A stretch of DNA of 64,000 nucleotides from UBA9145 sp965227685 (GTDB lineage Bacteria > Pseudomonadota > Gammaproteobacteria > Pseudomonadales > Pseudohongiellaceae). A program made the translations under genes and the position numbers. Under the pieces are notes generated by a model that saw only the letters and a list, made by a program, of their open reading frames with translations, made no database searches and was not told the origin of the DNA. The stretch covers positions 1,798,001 to 1,862,000 of the forward strand of contig CBDDGA010000002.1 in NCBI GenBank assembly GCA_965227685.1, in the 5' to 3' direction. Every line of letters begins with the position of its first letter. Positions within the stretch are counted from its first letter, which is position 1. Shown here one piece after another: positions 53,753 through 62,756 of the stretch.

Positions 53753-54368
53753 ACAAGTTGCAATTCTGACAAACTCGCTATTGATTATTTCATCGCTGGC
53801 GCTTTTGCCCTTATCCCTCTCTGGAAATATTTTTGCACAGGACCTGATAGCGGAATCGGATCTGGACGATAGTCTGGCACTAGTTATTGATCTGTTTGCG
53901 GAGATTGATAACAAAGCTGAATCCTGCGTAGAAGATAGTAGTGCTGAAGATTGTGAATCATTCATTTACGCGCTGGATACGGAATTTATCGAGCCTTATC
54001 TCGACCATTGCCTGCAAATAACCAATTGGGTGGACCAGATGGTTGCCAGTGCAATGAGTGATACAGAAGCATTAGGTGAGAACGAAACTACAGCTCGCCG
54101 ACTGATTGAGGCCGAATTCACCTGCGGGAAAGACGCACTTAACAAACGAACTGTTTTCGTTGTGGAAGCGTTCAGAAAGTGGCAATCCATAAACCCGGGC
54201 ATTACTCATGCTGCAGGCATCTCAAGCCAGGCTGCTCAATCAGGCACTAGCAGGGTATCGAACGCATTGCGCCTGCAGCAGTCGAGAATCACTCAGGAAG
54301 TAAACGAGCAATGGCGAAGACTTGAGCTTGAGAATTTACGCCAACAGTTGCGGCGCCCTGTCAACTAA
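53745..54368 (+). CDS. Exported protein of unknown function coupled to the YkgJ-type gene
   Basis: 207 residues. I choose the ATG at 53745, inside the end of the YkgJ-type gene, because it opens directly into a signal peptide (MSKQVAILTNSLLIISSLAL, cleavage near IFAQ); the longer frame from 53568 would be shadow sequence. The mature part is acidic then helical, with cysteines at CVEDSSAEDC, HCLQ and FTCGK, and ends in a basic helix. No family recognised. Confidence 0.65.
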   Translation: MSKQVAILTNSLLIISSLALLPLSLSGNIFAQDLIAESDLDDSLALVIDLFAEIDNKAESCVEDSSAEDCESFIYALDTEFIEPYLDHCLQITNWVDQMVASAMSDTEALGENETTARRLIEAEFTCGKDALNKRTVFVVEAFRKWQSINPGITHAAGISSQAAQSGTSRVSNALRLQQSRITQEVNEQWRRLELENLRQQLRRPVN

Positions 54369-54436
54369 GGTGTCGTCAACTTTTCCTGGCAACAAGGAAC
54401 GCGGAGAAAGCACTTAATGCGAGCATCAACAATCCG

Positions 54437-55612
54437 CTAATAAAGTACCAGGAAATCACCATCGGGCAGGGAAGCTGCAGCTGGAAAACTGTAGTCCCTG
54501 ATCTGTAATTCTTCGGACAAGCGATACTCCGAGTCATCGCCATCTGCATTAAACACACGCAGATTAAGGCGTCCGCCCCGGCTATTGCTTATAGCCTCAC
54601 CCCATGCAACTAATTGCTCACCTTTATAGTTGATTGCGATCGCCGGGTTTCTTTGTCGGGTTTCAGTAAACGGTTCACCTGCCCGAAATATGTCCTCAGG
54701 ATTCTGTAAATCCATAATTACAATGCGACTTTCAGTTTCGAACACCACATAATTCTTTTCGCCTACGTTCAGTTCAATGTCATTGGTGCTGAGGGGGCAG
54801 AATGATGCCTCCCATTTCTGCAATTCCTGCAAAGGTAGGTAATTTGACTCGGTGGGTTCGGAATCCACATCATCGATGGACAGCACTTGCATGTGTCGGC
54901 CAGTTCCGTCGATCGCAGAGCGATAAGCCAGATAAAGCAACTGCTCACTTTCATAACCAGCTGCCAGTGAACAACAGGCACAGGCACCCAGTTCCGGATT
55001 GGCAATCATGATTTCTTTGCCAAATGTTGCACCGTAGTCGTGGGAAAAACGGGCGAACATGCTGCGCTCATCTTCCCGTGCCAGATCCCCTGCTCCCCAG
55101 ACAATGGCAACCTGCTCACCGAAAGCAGCGATATCCCCGCCAGCGTCTATGCCTTCAACGTTCTCACTCACCATGGAGCGCTGCATTCCGAAACTGTTGC
55201 GTTCGGGATTTGATCTGCTATAGATAAATTCTGATTCCCGCGGCAGATACCACATGACGTGTATTCGCCCGTCACCACCGATCGCCATAGCAGAGCGGGC
55301 AAGAGCGAATGTCTGCATGTTAAATGCCTGGCTCGATACACGTACCGGGTTTCCGAATTGTCTGGAACTGGCATTATATTCACGGTAATACAGATTCCCT
55401 TCCCGGGCTGCTGGCCGATTTATCCTTTTTTTGAAATACAACAAGTGTATTCCGCCGGACTCGTCCTGCACTAGCCGTGGCTGGACTCCATTGTCGGGGG
55501 TTGGCATAAGCAAAACATCAGCGCTGAGTACGGTGGAATAAATTAGACTTCCTACCAGCACTAGCATAGGAACCGCGCTGTAGAATCCCTTGTTTACAAC
55601 AGTTTTAAACAT
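54437..55612 (-). CDS. Exported sialidase-like (BNR) beta-propeller protein with CxCC motif
   Basis: 391 residues with a signal sequence (cleavage near VLSAD). Repeated blades of the BNR/exo-alpha-sialidase type are visible (GGIHLLYFKKR, GRIHVMWYLPRES, AFGEQVAIVWGAG, FARFSHDYGATFG). ELGACACCSLA in the middle holds a CxCC metal-like motif. The protein ends at DFLVLY; in another frame the DNA just after encodes a hydrophobic tail ending in RKS. It is divergent from the cytochrome/HupE cluster, with a 172-base shared spacer, and could be co-regulated with it. True sialidase activity is doubtful without the catalytic arginine triad being identified. Confidence 0.7.
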   Translation of the reverse strand: MFKTVVNKGFYSAVPMLVLVGSLIYSTVLSADVLLMPTPDNGVQPRLVQDESGGIHLLYFKKRINRPAAREGNLYYREYNASSRQFGNPVRVSSQAFNMQTFALARSAMAIGGDGRIHVMWYLPRESEFIYSRSNPERNSFGMQRSMVSENVEGIDAGGDIAAFGEQVAIVWGAGDLAREDERSMFARFSHDYGATFGKEIMIANPELGACACCSLAAGYESEQLLYLAYRSAIDGTGRHMQVLSIDDVDSEPTESNYLPLQELQKWEASFCPLSTNDIELNVGEKNYVVFETESRIVIMDLQNPEDIFRAGEPFTETRQRNPAIAINYKGEQLVAWGEAISNSRGGRLNLRVFNADGDDSEYRLSEELQIRDYSFPAAASLPDGDFLVLY

Positions 55613-55784
55613 TTTTTGACCTTTGACACCGGCGTAAGCGGTGGATTAGCGCGCTATTTTAGGGCAGACTTTACGACCTCTGGTTACAGGCTCAATCATA
55701 GCAATTTCCGGCATAAACTTACTGAATGCTATGAGTATGATGTAACACTGATTGAGCTGAATAGAATTTTAACGGTAAATAGAC

Positions 55785-56306
55785 ATGATACACATCAAGG
55801 GATCGAGAATAGCGCTATTGTCGCTGGTAAGTGCCACCTTATTCAGCTGTTCTCCGGCGGAAAACAACACTGAATCCAGTAGCGCAGAGGATTCCTTTGC
55901 CTACAACACGCAATTGGATGTGCAGCAAATCATGGCTCTGGTACTTGAGCCAGCCTCCGACATTCTTTGGGACTCCGGTGGTTGGGTAATGGATGCTTCC
56001 GGCTACGAGGAGCTATACCCAACTACAGATGATGGCTGGGAATTTGTTCGCCAGCAGGCGGCCGTGGTTGTTGAGTCAGGGAACATGCTCGCGATACCAG
56101 GCAGAGCGGAAGACAATGATGCCTGGATGATCTACTCCGAAGGCTTGAGCGATGCAGGCATACTGGCGATGGATGCTGCAGCCGCACAAGACAAGGAAGC
56201 TTTCTTTCAGGCAGGCGCCCAACTCTACAGCGTGTGTACTGCATGTCATCAGGCATACAATCCAGACATCAACAATCGCTTTGCCGACAGCGAAGAGGCT
56301 GATTAG
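55785..56306 (+). CDS. Cytochrome c'-like lipoprotein
   Basis: 173 residues with a lipoprotein-type signal (TLFSCS, cysteine near 22). One heme-binding CTACH lies near the C-terminus (about residue 154), the position typical of cytochrome c' four-helix proteins, and the body is helical. It is the first gene of a three-gene run with the HupE/UreJ-like gene (7-base gap) and the anchored protein (14-base gap). A periplasmic redox or ligand-binding role is inferred. Confidence 0.75.
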   Translation: MIHIKGSRIALLSLVSATLFSCSPAENNTESSSAEDSFAYNTQLDVQQIMALVLEPASDILWDSGGWVMDASGYEELYPTTDDGWEFVRQQAAVVVESGNMLAIPGRAEDNDAWMIYSEGLSDAGILAMDAAAAQDKEAFFQAGAQLYSVCTACHQAYNPDINNRFADSEEAD

Positions 56307-56313
56307 TTAAGCT

Positions 56314-57003
56314 ATGTCAAAAAGCAAACTGATTCTGCTAACCGTAGGATTGCTGCTGCCCCTCACAGCGTTCGGTCATACTATTGAAGGCTCTGATGCA
56401 AATTTTGTTCAGGCAATAGACGGCCCTGCGATAGGACCCTTTATGTATCTCGGCGCCAAGCATATGGTCACCGGATACGATCATCTGCTGTTTCTGGTAG
56501 GCGTTATTTTCTTTCTTTATCGACCCAAACATGTAGTGGAATACGTGACCCTTTTTGCGGTTGGTCATAGCATCACCCTGCTATTGGGTGTGCTTGCGGA
56601 CCTGCAGGTTAATGCTTATCTCATTGATGCCATCATTGGTTTGTCGATAGTTTATAAGGCATTCGAGAACATAGATGGATTCAAACGGGTATTTGGAGTG
56701 GAACCCAATACCAGAGCCGCGGTCTTTATTTTTGGTCTGTTTCATGGACTTGGCCTGGCAACAAAACTGCAAGAATTTACGTTGTCAGACAACGGTCTGG
56801 TAACCAACATCATTAGCTTTAACGTTGGCGTAGAAATAGGTCAGATACTGGCACTTTCAGCGGTATTTATTGCACTCAGCATCTGGCGAACTAATCGGAG
56901 CTATTTGCGTCACGCATTCGCAACCAACACCGTACTAATGACAGGTGGCTTTCTGTTAGCAGGATTTCAGATTAGTGCCTACCTGCTTCAACCTCCTTAC
57001 TGA
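56314..57003 (+). CDS. HupE/UreJ family membrane protein
   Basis: 229 residues with signal-like N-terminus and about six further spans. The motif HMVTGYDHLLFLVGVIFFLY, the region FAVGHSITLLLG and FHGLGLATKLQEF are HupE/UreJ hallmarks, with histidines in the membrane that could carry a metal. Founding members move nickel for hydrogenase or urease, but neither enzyme is seen in this window, so another metal or role is possible. Part of the 55785-57581 operon. Confidence 0.85.
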   Translation: MSKSKLILLTVGLLLPLTAFGHTIEGSDANFVQAIDGPAIGPFMYLGAKHMVTGYDHLLFLVGVIFFLYRPKHVVEYVTLFAVGHSITLLLGVLADLQVNAYLIDAIIGLSIVYKAFENIDGFKRVFGVEPNTRAAVFIFGLFHGLGLATKLQEFTLSDNGLVTNIISFNVGVEIGQILALSAVFIALSIWRTNRSYLRHAFATNTVLMTGGFLLAGFQISAYLLQPPY

Positions 57004-57017
57004 TTCAGGAAATAAAA

Positions 57018-57581
57018 ATGTCTTCGCCCGACACCAATGAGGCACCTACGCCTCGAACAATTATTGTTGCCTCAGCGATTGCCCTTGCAGTTGGCACTAT
57101 AGTTTTGCTGACCGCTATTTTGCCCGCCGAGTTTGGCGCGGACCCCCTTGGGACAGGACGCCTGTTCGGTCTGAACGCACTGTCAGCTGAAGAAAATCCA
57201 TTTGAGGAAAATGTAGAAATTCATCGCAGTGACTATGTGGAATTTGAATTAGGTCCATTCGAATCAGTCGAATACAAGTACACCATGGACTTTGATTCCC
57301 CTATGGTCTTCAGCTGGTCATCAGATGGCGAAGTTTATTACGACATGCACGCTGAACCCGCTGGACTCGGTGAAGAATATGCCGAGAGTTTCGAACAGGG
57401 CAATGGCACCGAAAGGTCTGGATCTTTCCATGCGCCGTTCAATGGTATACACGGATGGTTCTGGGAGAACAGAGGTTCACGTCTGGTGACTGTTCGCCTG
57501 TATGCGGCTGGTTTTTTTGTGGATTCAACAGTCTTCCGTGATGGTGGAGATTATCCCAGAGTTATCGACCCGGTGTTTTAA
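57018..57581 (+). CDS. Membrane-anchored periplasmic protein linked to HupE/UreJ
   Basis: 187 residues. One hydrophobic span (about 15-37) near the N-terminus anchors a soluble outer domain (about 60-185) rich in aromatic and acidic residues: ENVEIHRSDYVEFELGPFE, YKYTMDF and FNGIHGWFWENRG. Proteins of this shape are repeatedly found behind HupE/UreJ-like genes and are annotated only as transmembrane anchor proteins. The gene follows HupE by 14 bases and ends the operon. Confidence 0.7.
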   Translation: MSSPDTNEAPTPRTIIVASAIALAVGTIVLLTAILPAEFGADPLGTGRLFGLNALSAEENPFEENVEIHRSDYVEFELGPFESVEYKYTMDFDSPMVFSWSSDGEVYYDMHAEPAGLGEEYAESFEQGNGTERSGSFHAPFNGIHGWFWENRGSRLVTVRLYAAGFFVDSTVFRDGGDYPRVIDPVF

Positions 57582-57798
57582 GGTAAACACCCAACCGGAG
57601 TATGGTGTTACACTTAACGACATCATTCTCCACTTCATTTGAGAGATACTGATGTACTGTTTCAACCTCTATTCCTGCGCTGGCCGTATCCGCTAGCTCA
57701 CACTCTTCTGGCGCTTCACGTCAGCGCCATCTCATCAATGAAATCAAATTTTATTGCGGGGCAACTGTGCCCGCGCAATCCTAGTTTATGGAAAAAAT
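57582..57798. other. Spacer with a hairpin before the GNAT gene
   Basis: No convincing gene. TGGCGCT (57709-57715) pairs with AGCGCCA (57723-57729), a short stem of uncertain role; a second GC-rich fold is possible around 57750-57775. Confidence 0.3.
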
Positions 57799-58275
57799 AT
57801 GAACATTCGTGAATACAAAGAGACTGATAGAGCTGCCCTGAAAGACATCACGCTTCGCGCCTGGAAACCGGTTTTCCAGGGGCTCGAAGAGAGTATGGAT
57901 CCTGCAATTTATGAGGTTTTCGTACCCGACTGGCAAGCTGAACAGATGCGCTCACTGAATACCGTGTGTGATACAGAGGATATTCAGATCATAGTTGTCG
58001 AAATTGAAGGCAGAGTCGCCGGGTTTTCCGCGATCTCTTTTCACCCGGAAGATTTTCTGGGGCAGGTCTACATGATCGGGGTTGATCCGGAATATCAACA
58101 ACGAGGAATCGGAACTGCACTTATGGAAGAGAGCCTCAATATCATCAAGCAGAAGGGATTTGAGCTGGCCATGGTAGAAACCGGTGGTGACCCCGGACAC
58201 GCGTCTGCAAGAAAGACCTATGAAAGCATGGGATTCCAAAGAATTCCCGTTGCCAGATATCTGAAAAGAATCTAA
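57799..58275 (+). CDS. GNAT family N-acetyltransferase
   Basis: 158 residues from the ATG at 57799; an earlier in-frame start at 57754 lacks support. The acetyl-CoA-binding motif A is clear in MIGVDPEYQQRGIGTALMEES, and the C-terminal ARKTYESMGFQRIPVARY is typical of motif B. The acetyl acceptor is unknown. It is followed by a perfect terminator shared with the convergent DUF6152 gene. Confidence 0.88.
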   Translation: MNIREYKETDRAALKDITLRAWKPVFQGLEESMDPAIYEVFVPDWQAEQMRSLNTVCDTEDIQIIVVEIEGRVAGFSAISFHPEDFLGQVYMIGVDPEYQQRGIGTALMEESLNIIKQKGFELAMVETGGDPGHASARKTYESMGFQRIPVARYLKRI

Positions 58276-58372
58276 GCCCGGTAAGGGTCATCGATCAGTG
58301 GACGATGAGAGGGGTTCATTGCTCAACCTAAATGTCCTGACTCCTCGGCCACTGAGCTCTTTTCACAAGCAT

Positions 58373-58401
58373 AAAAAAACCGGCTCTGAGCCGGTTTTTT
58401 T
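58373..58401. terminator. Bidirectional intrinsic terminator
   Basis: Seven A's and CCGGCT pair with AGCCGG and seven T's (58373-58401) around a three-base loop, a textbook symmetric terminator. It lies 97 bases after the GNAT stop and 12 bases after the stop of the minus-strand DUF6152 gene, so it can serve both. Confidence 0.88.
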
Positions 58402-58413
58402 ATCGAACTGAGT

Positions 58414-58866
58414 TTAGTTATTCTCAGTTGGATCAGACCCATCGCGTGGAGCGCCGGTGCCTGATGATCCCATGAACAACTTACGTCCATCCGGGAAAGT
58501 AATGTCACGACCATTAGCGCGGCAAGTTGGCTCGCACAGACGGTCTTTACTCTGGTAACCAGTCACTACGATATCAGTGCCAAGCTGTAGAGAGTTACGA
58601 TTGATGCCACGACGCAGCAAGGTGTTTGGTGTGCCACCTTCCACCATCCATGGACCTGGGTCTCGTGTGGATTCTGGATCATTGTTGTCCAGATGAATCC
58701 AGGTGTGCGGGTTAATCCACTCAACGCGAGTAATTGGACCACCCAGTCGAACCGGCAGATTGGCATCAAATTCAGCAGAAAATGCATGGTGTGCAGTTGC
58801 TGGCTGCTTGATAGCTACAACGCCTACTGCGGTCACTGCGGCAAGTGCCAGAAGTTTTGCTTTCAT
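58414..58866 (-). CDS. DUF6152 family exported protein
   Basis: 150 residues from the ATG at 58866, which has AAGGGG 7 bases upstream. A signal peptide is cleaved near PATA, directly before HHAF, the mark of DUF6152. ITRVEWINPHTWIHLD in the body is the family core. It lies downstream of a PDLQG-family gene on the same strand; this pairing is common in genomes with many PDLQG copies, hinting at a joint periplasmic role. Function unknown. Confidence 0.8.
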   Translation of the reverse strand: MKAKLLALAAVTAVGVVAIKQPATAHHAFSAEFDANLPVRLGGPITRVEWINPHTWIHLDNNDPESTRDPGPWMVEGGTPNTLLRRGINRNSLQLGTDIVVTGYQSKDRLCEPTCRANGRDITFPDGRKLFMGSSGTGAPRDGSDPTENN

Positions 58867-59020
58867 AGATTTACCCCTTAAGGATCTCATTTTCAATTTT
58901 CAACCACCACTCCTGATGGAAGAACAGAAAGGTATATTGTACTAAATCAGTAACTTACACGACTTTACGGGTTGCTGAAAGCCGCTTACAGCCCGAATAA
59001 CGGGCATTTTATCGAAACCG

Positions 59021-59050
59021 GGCCGAAATGCCAAAATTAGGCTTTCGGCC
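59021..59050 (-). terminator. Hairpin after the third PDLQG gene
   Basis: GGCCGAAA (59021-59028) pairs with TTTCGGCC (59043-59050) and an inner GCC/GGC adds to the stem. It lies 24 bases past the stop of the minus-strand gene at 59075. No T run follows, so it may be a weak terminator or processing stem. A smaller hairpin, GCCCG/CGGGC, lies at about 58991-59005. Confidence 0.4.
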
Positions 59051-59074
59051 GGAATCTTTCACAGTGTAGCCAAA

Positions 59075-59998
59075 TTAGTTGCTTTGAGCTTCTTCCAACA
59101 TCTCCTGTCGAAGACGCTGTTCAAATTCACCACCCTTGCGGTACTGGCCATACATCAACTCTTCCACGAATTCCACGCACTTGAACTGAGGCAACTCATA
59201 ACCTTCTTCAAGACGGCGATACAGTGGCATATTGATAGTCCAGGGACGTTCGAAGATATCTGGATCTTCCATGGTGGCTGAATACATGATGACATTCTCA
59301 CTAACCATGTCATATCGCTCGGTCACTTTGAGCTGGTAAGTGTGGTAATTGCCTGCACGGTCAAACCAGGTACGATCATCAAGGCCAGACACTTCTACCA
59401 CCCAGGTGTCACCATCCCAGTAGCCATAAGATTGACCCATCCATGAATCCAGTGGTGCGGGACCGGGATCTTCCAGAAAGACATTACGTACAGCACCGGC
59501 GAAGGAATAAGCAATAAAGAACGCACTCTCGCTTTGGAAAATCTGGAAAGGATGCGGCATGTAGGTAGCGCGAGGCACGCCAGGCATGTAGCACTTTACT
59601 TCAGGATCATTAGCCAGCCAGTTGGCTCTATTCTCGTCCCGGCGAGCAAGCGCTTCAGGTTTGTAGGGGATCGTGCCTCCCTCTACTACACCAAAGCTGG
59701 CTGGTACAGCTGCCGCGGCCCCCATGGCTACAATGTCGGGATGAGGCACGGGAACGAAGTCACCAGGGACCAGCTGATAAGCTGCCTGAGGTGGTGCTGG
59801 CTCCAGGTTGTCGTTTGCGTTCATCAAAACCTGCCAGATACCGTTCAGGTCGGGCTTGCCGCTCGGCGTGCGCGGGATATCGCTGGTTGCTTCCGCGGCC
59901 GCCGCAACTGCAGCAGGCTGGGAATCGGAACCCGAATCGGATGGCGAACAACTGACCACCAGAGCGGCCATAGCGATGAGAAGCCATTGAATCTTCAT
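59075..59998 (-). CDS. Lipoprotein of the 'PDLQGxW' family (copy 3, PDLNGIW)
   Basis: 307 residues with a lipoprotein signal (LVVSCSPS, cysteine near 17). The mature part begins with a spacer and KPDLNGIWQV. Family motifs remain but are more diverged than in copies 1 and 2: VKCYMPGVPRA, YGYWDGDTWVVEV, LDDRTWFDRAG and the final FKCVEFVEE in place of ACHEGNY. It is upstream of a DUF6152 gene on the same strand. Lipid anchoring suggests it works at a membrane surface. Function unknown. Confidence 0.75.
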   Translation of the reverse strand: MKIQWLLIAMAALVVSCSPSDSGSDSQPAAVAAAAEATSDIPRTPSGKPDLNGIWQVLMNANDNLEPAPPQAAYQLVPGDFVPVPHPDIVAMGAAAAVPASFGVVEGGTIPYKPEALARRDENRANWLANDPEVKCYMPGVPRATYMPHPFQIFQSESAFFIAYSFAGAVRNVFLEDPGPAPLDSWMGQSYGYWDGDTWVVEVSGLDDRTWFDRAGNYHTYQLKVTERYDMVSENVIMYSATMEDPDIFERPWTINMPLYRRLEEGYELPQFKCVEFVEELMYGQYRKGGEFEQRLRQEMLEEAQSN

Positions 59999-60121
59999 AA
60001 TTCTACCTTTTTTCTTTAATTGGAATTACTCCCCCAAAGGAGCAACGATATAACCACTCAGGACCCAGAGTGTCAAGCTATAAGAGGCGTCGCGCCTAGA
60101 GTTTACGCGGGTTTGCGGCTG

Positions 60122-61366
60122 TCAGGCCCGCCCGAGATAGGTCAGCTTGTGCCGGCTTACTACCGGGATGAATATCAGGAGACAAAGCACACTGAGTACT
60201 GCCGCCGCGAAGAAAGAAACACCCGGGAAATAGTATGTAGTCTGATCAGCAGTGAAAGTCGCAAACAACTGGGTCATAAGCAGCGGCCCGAGAATAGACG
60301 TAATGCTGTTAATACTGCTGAGAGCCCCCTGCAACTCACCCTGGCTATTTGCCGGTATTTGGCTGGTCATAATTGCCTGAAATGCCGGAGTCACAAATCC
60401 GGATATCGAAGCCAGAGCGAGCCACGGATAAAGCTGCCAACCAGTGGCTGCAAAAGCGTAGCCCAGAAACCCCACGATAATTGCCAGCATTCCGATTACA
60501 CCGGCCTTGAATGCACCCAGTGCTGGAATTGCCCAACGAATCAGAAATGCCTGCACAAGAATCATGAATACACCCGCAAATCCCAGCGACAGGCCGATTT
60601 GGCTCTCAGACCAATCGAATTTTTCCATGGTGTAGTAAGTCCAGGTGCTGGGCAGCGACAAATGTCCCATCATGTACAGGAAGTAGGCGAAGGCGAGGCC
60701 AATTACCACCGGATATTTTCGCAGCTGCACAACTGCACCTATCGGGTTTGCTCGTTTCAATTCAAATGGTCGCCGATCGTCTGGCTTTAGTGATTCACCC
60801 AGCACGAAGTAACCGTAGACAAGATTTACTAATCCCAAAGCAGCCGCCGCATAAAAAGGAATACGGGGGCCGAATTCACCCAGAAAACCACCTATTACTG
60901 GTCCCAGAATAAAGCCACCGCCAAAGGCCGCACCAACCATACCAAAGCGTTGTGCACGCTTTTCGGCGGGAGTGATATCGGTGACGTAAGCATAGGACAG
61001 GGCAAAAGTAGAACTTGCCACGCCAGCTATCATGCGCGCCACAAATAGCCACAACAATGTTGGTGCAGCTGCCATCAGTAAGTAGTCCAGACTCAGAGCA
61101 GCCAGAGTGAACAGCAAAACCGGGCGACGCCCGAATCGATCTCCCAGATTACCGAGGACTGGCGCCGCGAAAAACTGAAGGGCTGCATAAGTGAACATCA
61201 GATAGCCACCAATGCGCGATGCATCAGATAACGAGACATCTGTCAGGCTGATAATCAGTTGGGGCATAACTGGCAGTACGATGCCAAAGCTGATGGCGTC
61301 GATGAGCACTACTGCCACGATAAAAATCAGAGCATGGCGATGGCGGGTAACATCTATCAACGCCAT
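60122..61366 (-). CDS. TetA-like MFS drug:proton antiporter (TCR/Tet family)
   Basis: 414 residues, twelve spans. Motif A reads GNLGDRFGRRPVLLF, and VLIDAISFGIVLPVMPQL plus RMIAGVASSTFALSYAYVTDIT are typical of the TCR/Tet branch that exports tetracycline-like or other amphiphilic compounds. Resistance is not implied; such proteins also export native metabolites. It is the third gene of a minus-strand run after the PaaK/CapK-like gene (7-base gap), which hints that it exports or imports a product of that pathway. Confidence 0.85.
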   Translation of the reverse strand: MALIDVTRHRHALIFIVAVVLIDAISFGIVLPVMPQLIISLTDVSLSDASRIGGYLMFTYAALQFFAAPVLGNLGDRFGRRPVLLFTLAALSLDYLLMAAAPTLLWLFVARMIAGVASSTFALSYAYVTDITPAEKRAQRFGMVGAAFGGGFILGPVIGGFLGEFGPRIPFYAAAALGLVNLVYGYFVLGESLKPDDRRPFELKRANPIGAVVQLRKYPVVIGLAFAYFLYMMGHLSLPSTWTYYTMEKFDWSESQIGLSLGFAGVFMILVQAFLIRWAIPALGAFKAGVIGMLAIIVGFLGYAFAATGWQLYPWLALASISGFVTPAFQAIMTSQIPANSQGELQGALSSINSITSILGPLLMTQLFATFTADQTTYYFPGVSFFAAAVLSVLCLLIFIPVVSRHKLTYLGRA

Positions 61367-61373
61367 TGATCGA

Positions 61374-62726
61374 CTAATCCTTTACCATGCATTTGAAGTC
61401 TTCGTATTTACCGTTGGCGCCCCGCGGGATTTCGTCATGGTAAGTAATCTCAACCTTGAACGGATGACCCAGATGTTCGCGAAGAATTCCGCCCAACCGG
61501 TTTTTCTGATCGATTTCCAGGGGCTCATCCACGACAATCTTCAATTCAATATTTTCCAATCCATGCTGCACAACCTGAAACTGCCTAATGTCTGCTACTT
61601 CCATCATCTTGCGAAAGCCCAGATTAGGCCATTTTTTACTGCCATCGGGAAGTATCGCCATATTTCGCGATCTGCCCAGGATTTCCTGTAGCACTGGCAG
61701 ACCTCGCCCGCAACTACAGGAATTCCCTAACACGCCTATATCGCCAATATCATACCTGATCAAAGGTGTTGCATAGTTGTCGAGGCTGGTAACCACTATT
61801 CTCCCCGCCTGCCCAACATTACAGGGTCGCCCTTCATCATCAATTATTTCTAATAAAACTGAATCACTTAACACATGGTAATGGTCCGAAACCGGACATT
61901 GAAGTGCCATGTATCCCACTTCCTGGGCACTATAGAAATCAATGAGTGGAACGCCAAGCACCGCAAACGTACTTTTGCGCAATTCCGGGGAAACAGTTTC
62001 ACCTACAGTTCTGATTTGTTGCAGATTATCTAAAGCAACATCATTTTCTCCATACTCAGACAACAGAGCCTGCAAATTAGATGGATGAGTAATCAGGTAA
62101 TGAGGGTTTCTTTGCTGTAACCAGACCAGCTGATCCTTGATCGCCGACGCTGAATTCAAGAGGGAGGCCTTACCAGTTGCGTAAAACATGGATTGTGGCT
62201 CGCCCCAACTATCCAGAGACTTCCCATCTGGTGCCATCGCACTGTTGTCCACCAACCATCTGAGTGCCGCCATAGTCAGCGATGCATCTCGCCCGTGCCA
62301 CAGATGATCACGTAGCGCGTTTGCTGCCCAGACGGCAGCCACACGGTGTGTGGTGCGTATTTCAACCGGTGTAGCGGTAGAACCCGAAGTCATCGTGGTG
62401 CCAGTCTGGCCATGGGACTCCGGAATGAGCTCATTGTCGAGATCAGTGCCGGACCTTCTTAGCTGGTCTCTGGCAAGCACAGGCAATTCACCAAACTGTC
62501 CCCAGCTTAATTCAGTGAAATCCATTCCGGAGAACTTTTCCCGATAGTAAGGCGAATGTTGCTGCGCGTAGATACACAACTCCTTAATCCGTTTGAGTTG
62601 TTCAATTCTGATTCTGCTCTGGCCGCGCCACTGTAACAACTCCGCTCGATTGCAGAGATTCTGAACTTCAGTAACCCGGGGGAGTTTTATTAGCGGTGCA
62701 GGTAAGGCATTGTTGGCGGAAATCAT
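61374..62726 (-). CDS. PaaK/CapK-like adenylate-forming enzyme
   Basis: 450 residues, the size of phenylacetate-CoA ligases. The phosphate loop is TSGSTATP (113-120), RYDIGDIG is the typical hinge motif, and the cysteines of CSCGRGLPVLQEILGR match the metal site of CapK/PaaK relatives. These enzymes activate a carboxylic acid with ATP, then often form a CoA thioester. The family includes capsule and coenzyme pathway members, so the acid is unknown. Lies between the GMC oxidoreductase gene (30-base gap) and the MFS gene. Confidence 0.85.
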   Translation of the reverse strand: MISANNALPAPLIKLPRVTEVQNLCNRAELLQWRGQSRIRIEQLKRIKELCIYAQQHSPYYREKFSGMDFTELSWGQFGELPVLARDQLRRSGTDLDNELIPESHGQTGTTMTSGSTATPVEIRTTHRVAAVWAANALRDHLWHGRDASLTMAALRWLVDNSAMAPDGKSLDSWGEPQSMFYATGKASLLNSASAIKDQLVWLQQRNPHYLITHPSNLQALLSEYGENDVALDNLQQIRTVGETVSPELRKSTFAVLGVPLIDFYSAQEVGYMALQCPVSDHYHVLSDSVLLEIIDDEGRPCNVGQAGRIVVTSLDNYATPLIRYDIGDIGVLGNSCSCGRGLPVLQEILGRSRNMAILPDGSKKWPNLGFRKMMEVADIRQFQVVQHGLENIELKIVVDEPLEIDQKNRLGGILREHLGHPFKVEITYHDEIPRGANGKYEDFKCMVKD

Positions 62727-62756
62727 ATTGCAGCCAGGTTTATTTGTGGAATCATC

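Noticed and set aside
60020..60790. 256-residue frame on the plus strand opposite the MFS gene
   Set aside because: It is antisense to a clear TetA-like transporter, has no ribosome site and reads as low-complexity basic sequence with scattered cysteines; a shadow.
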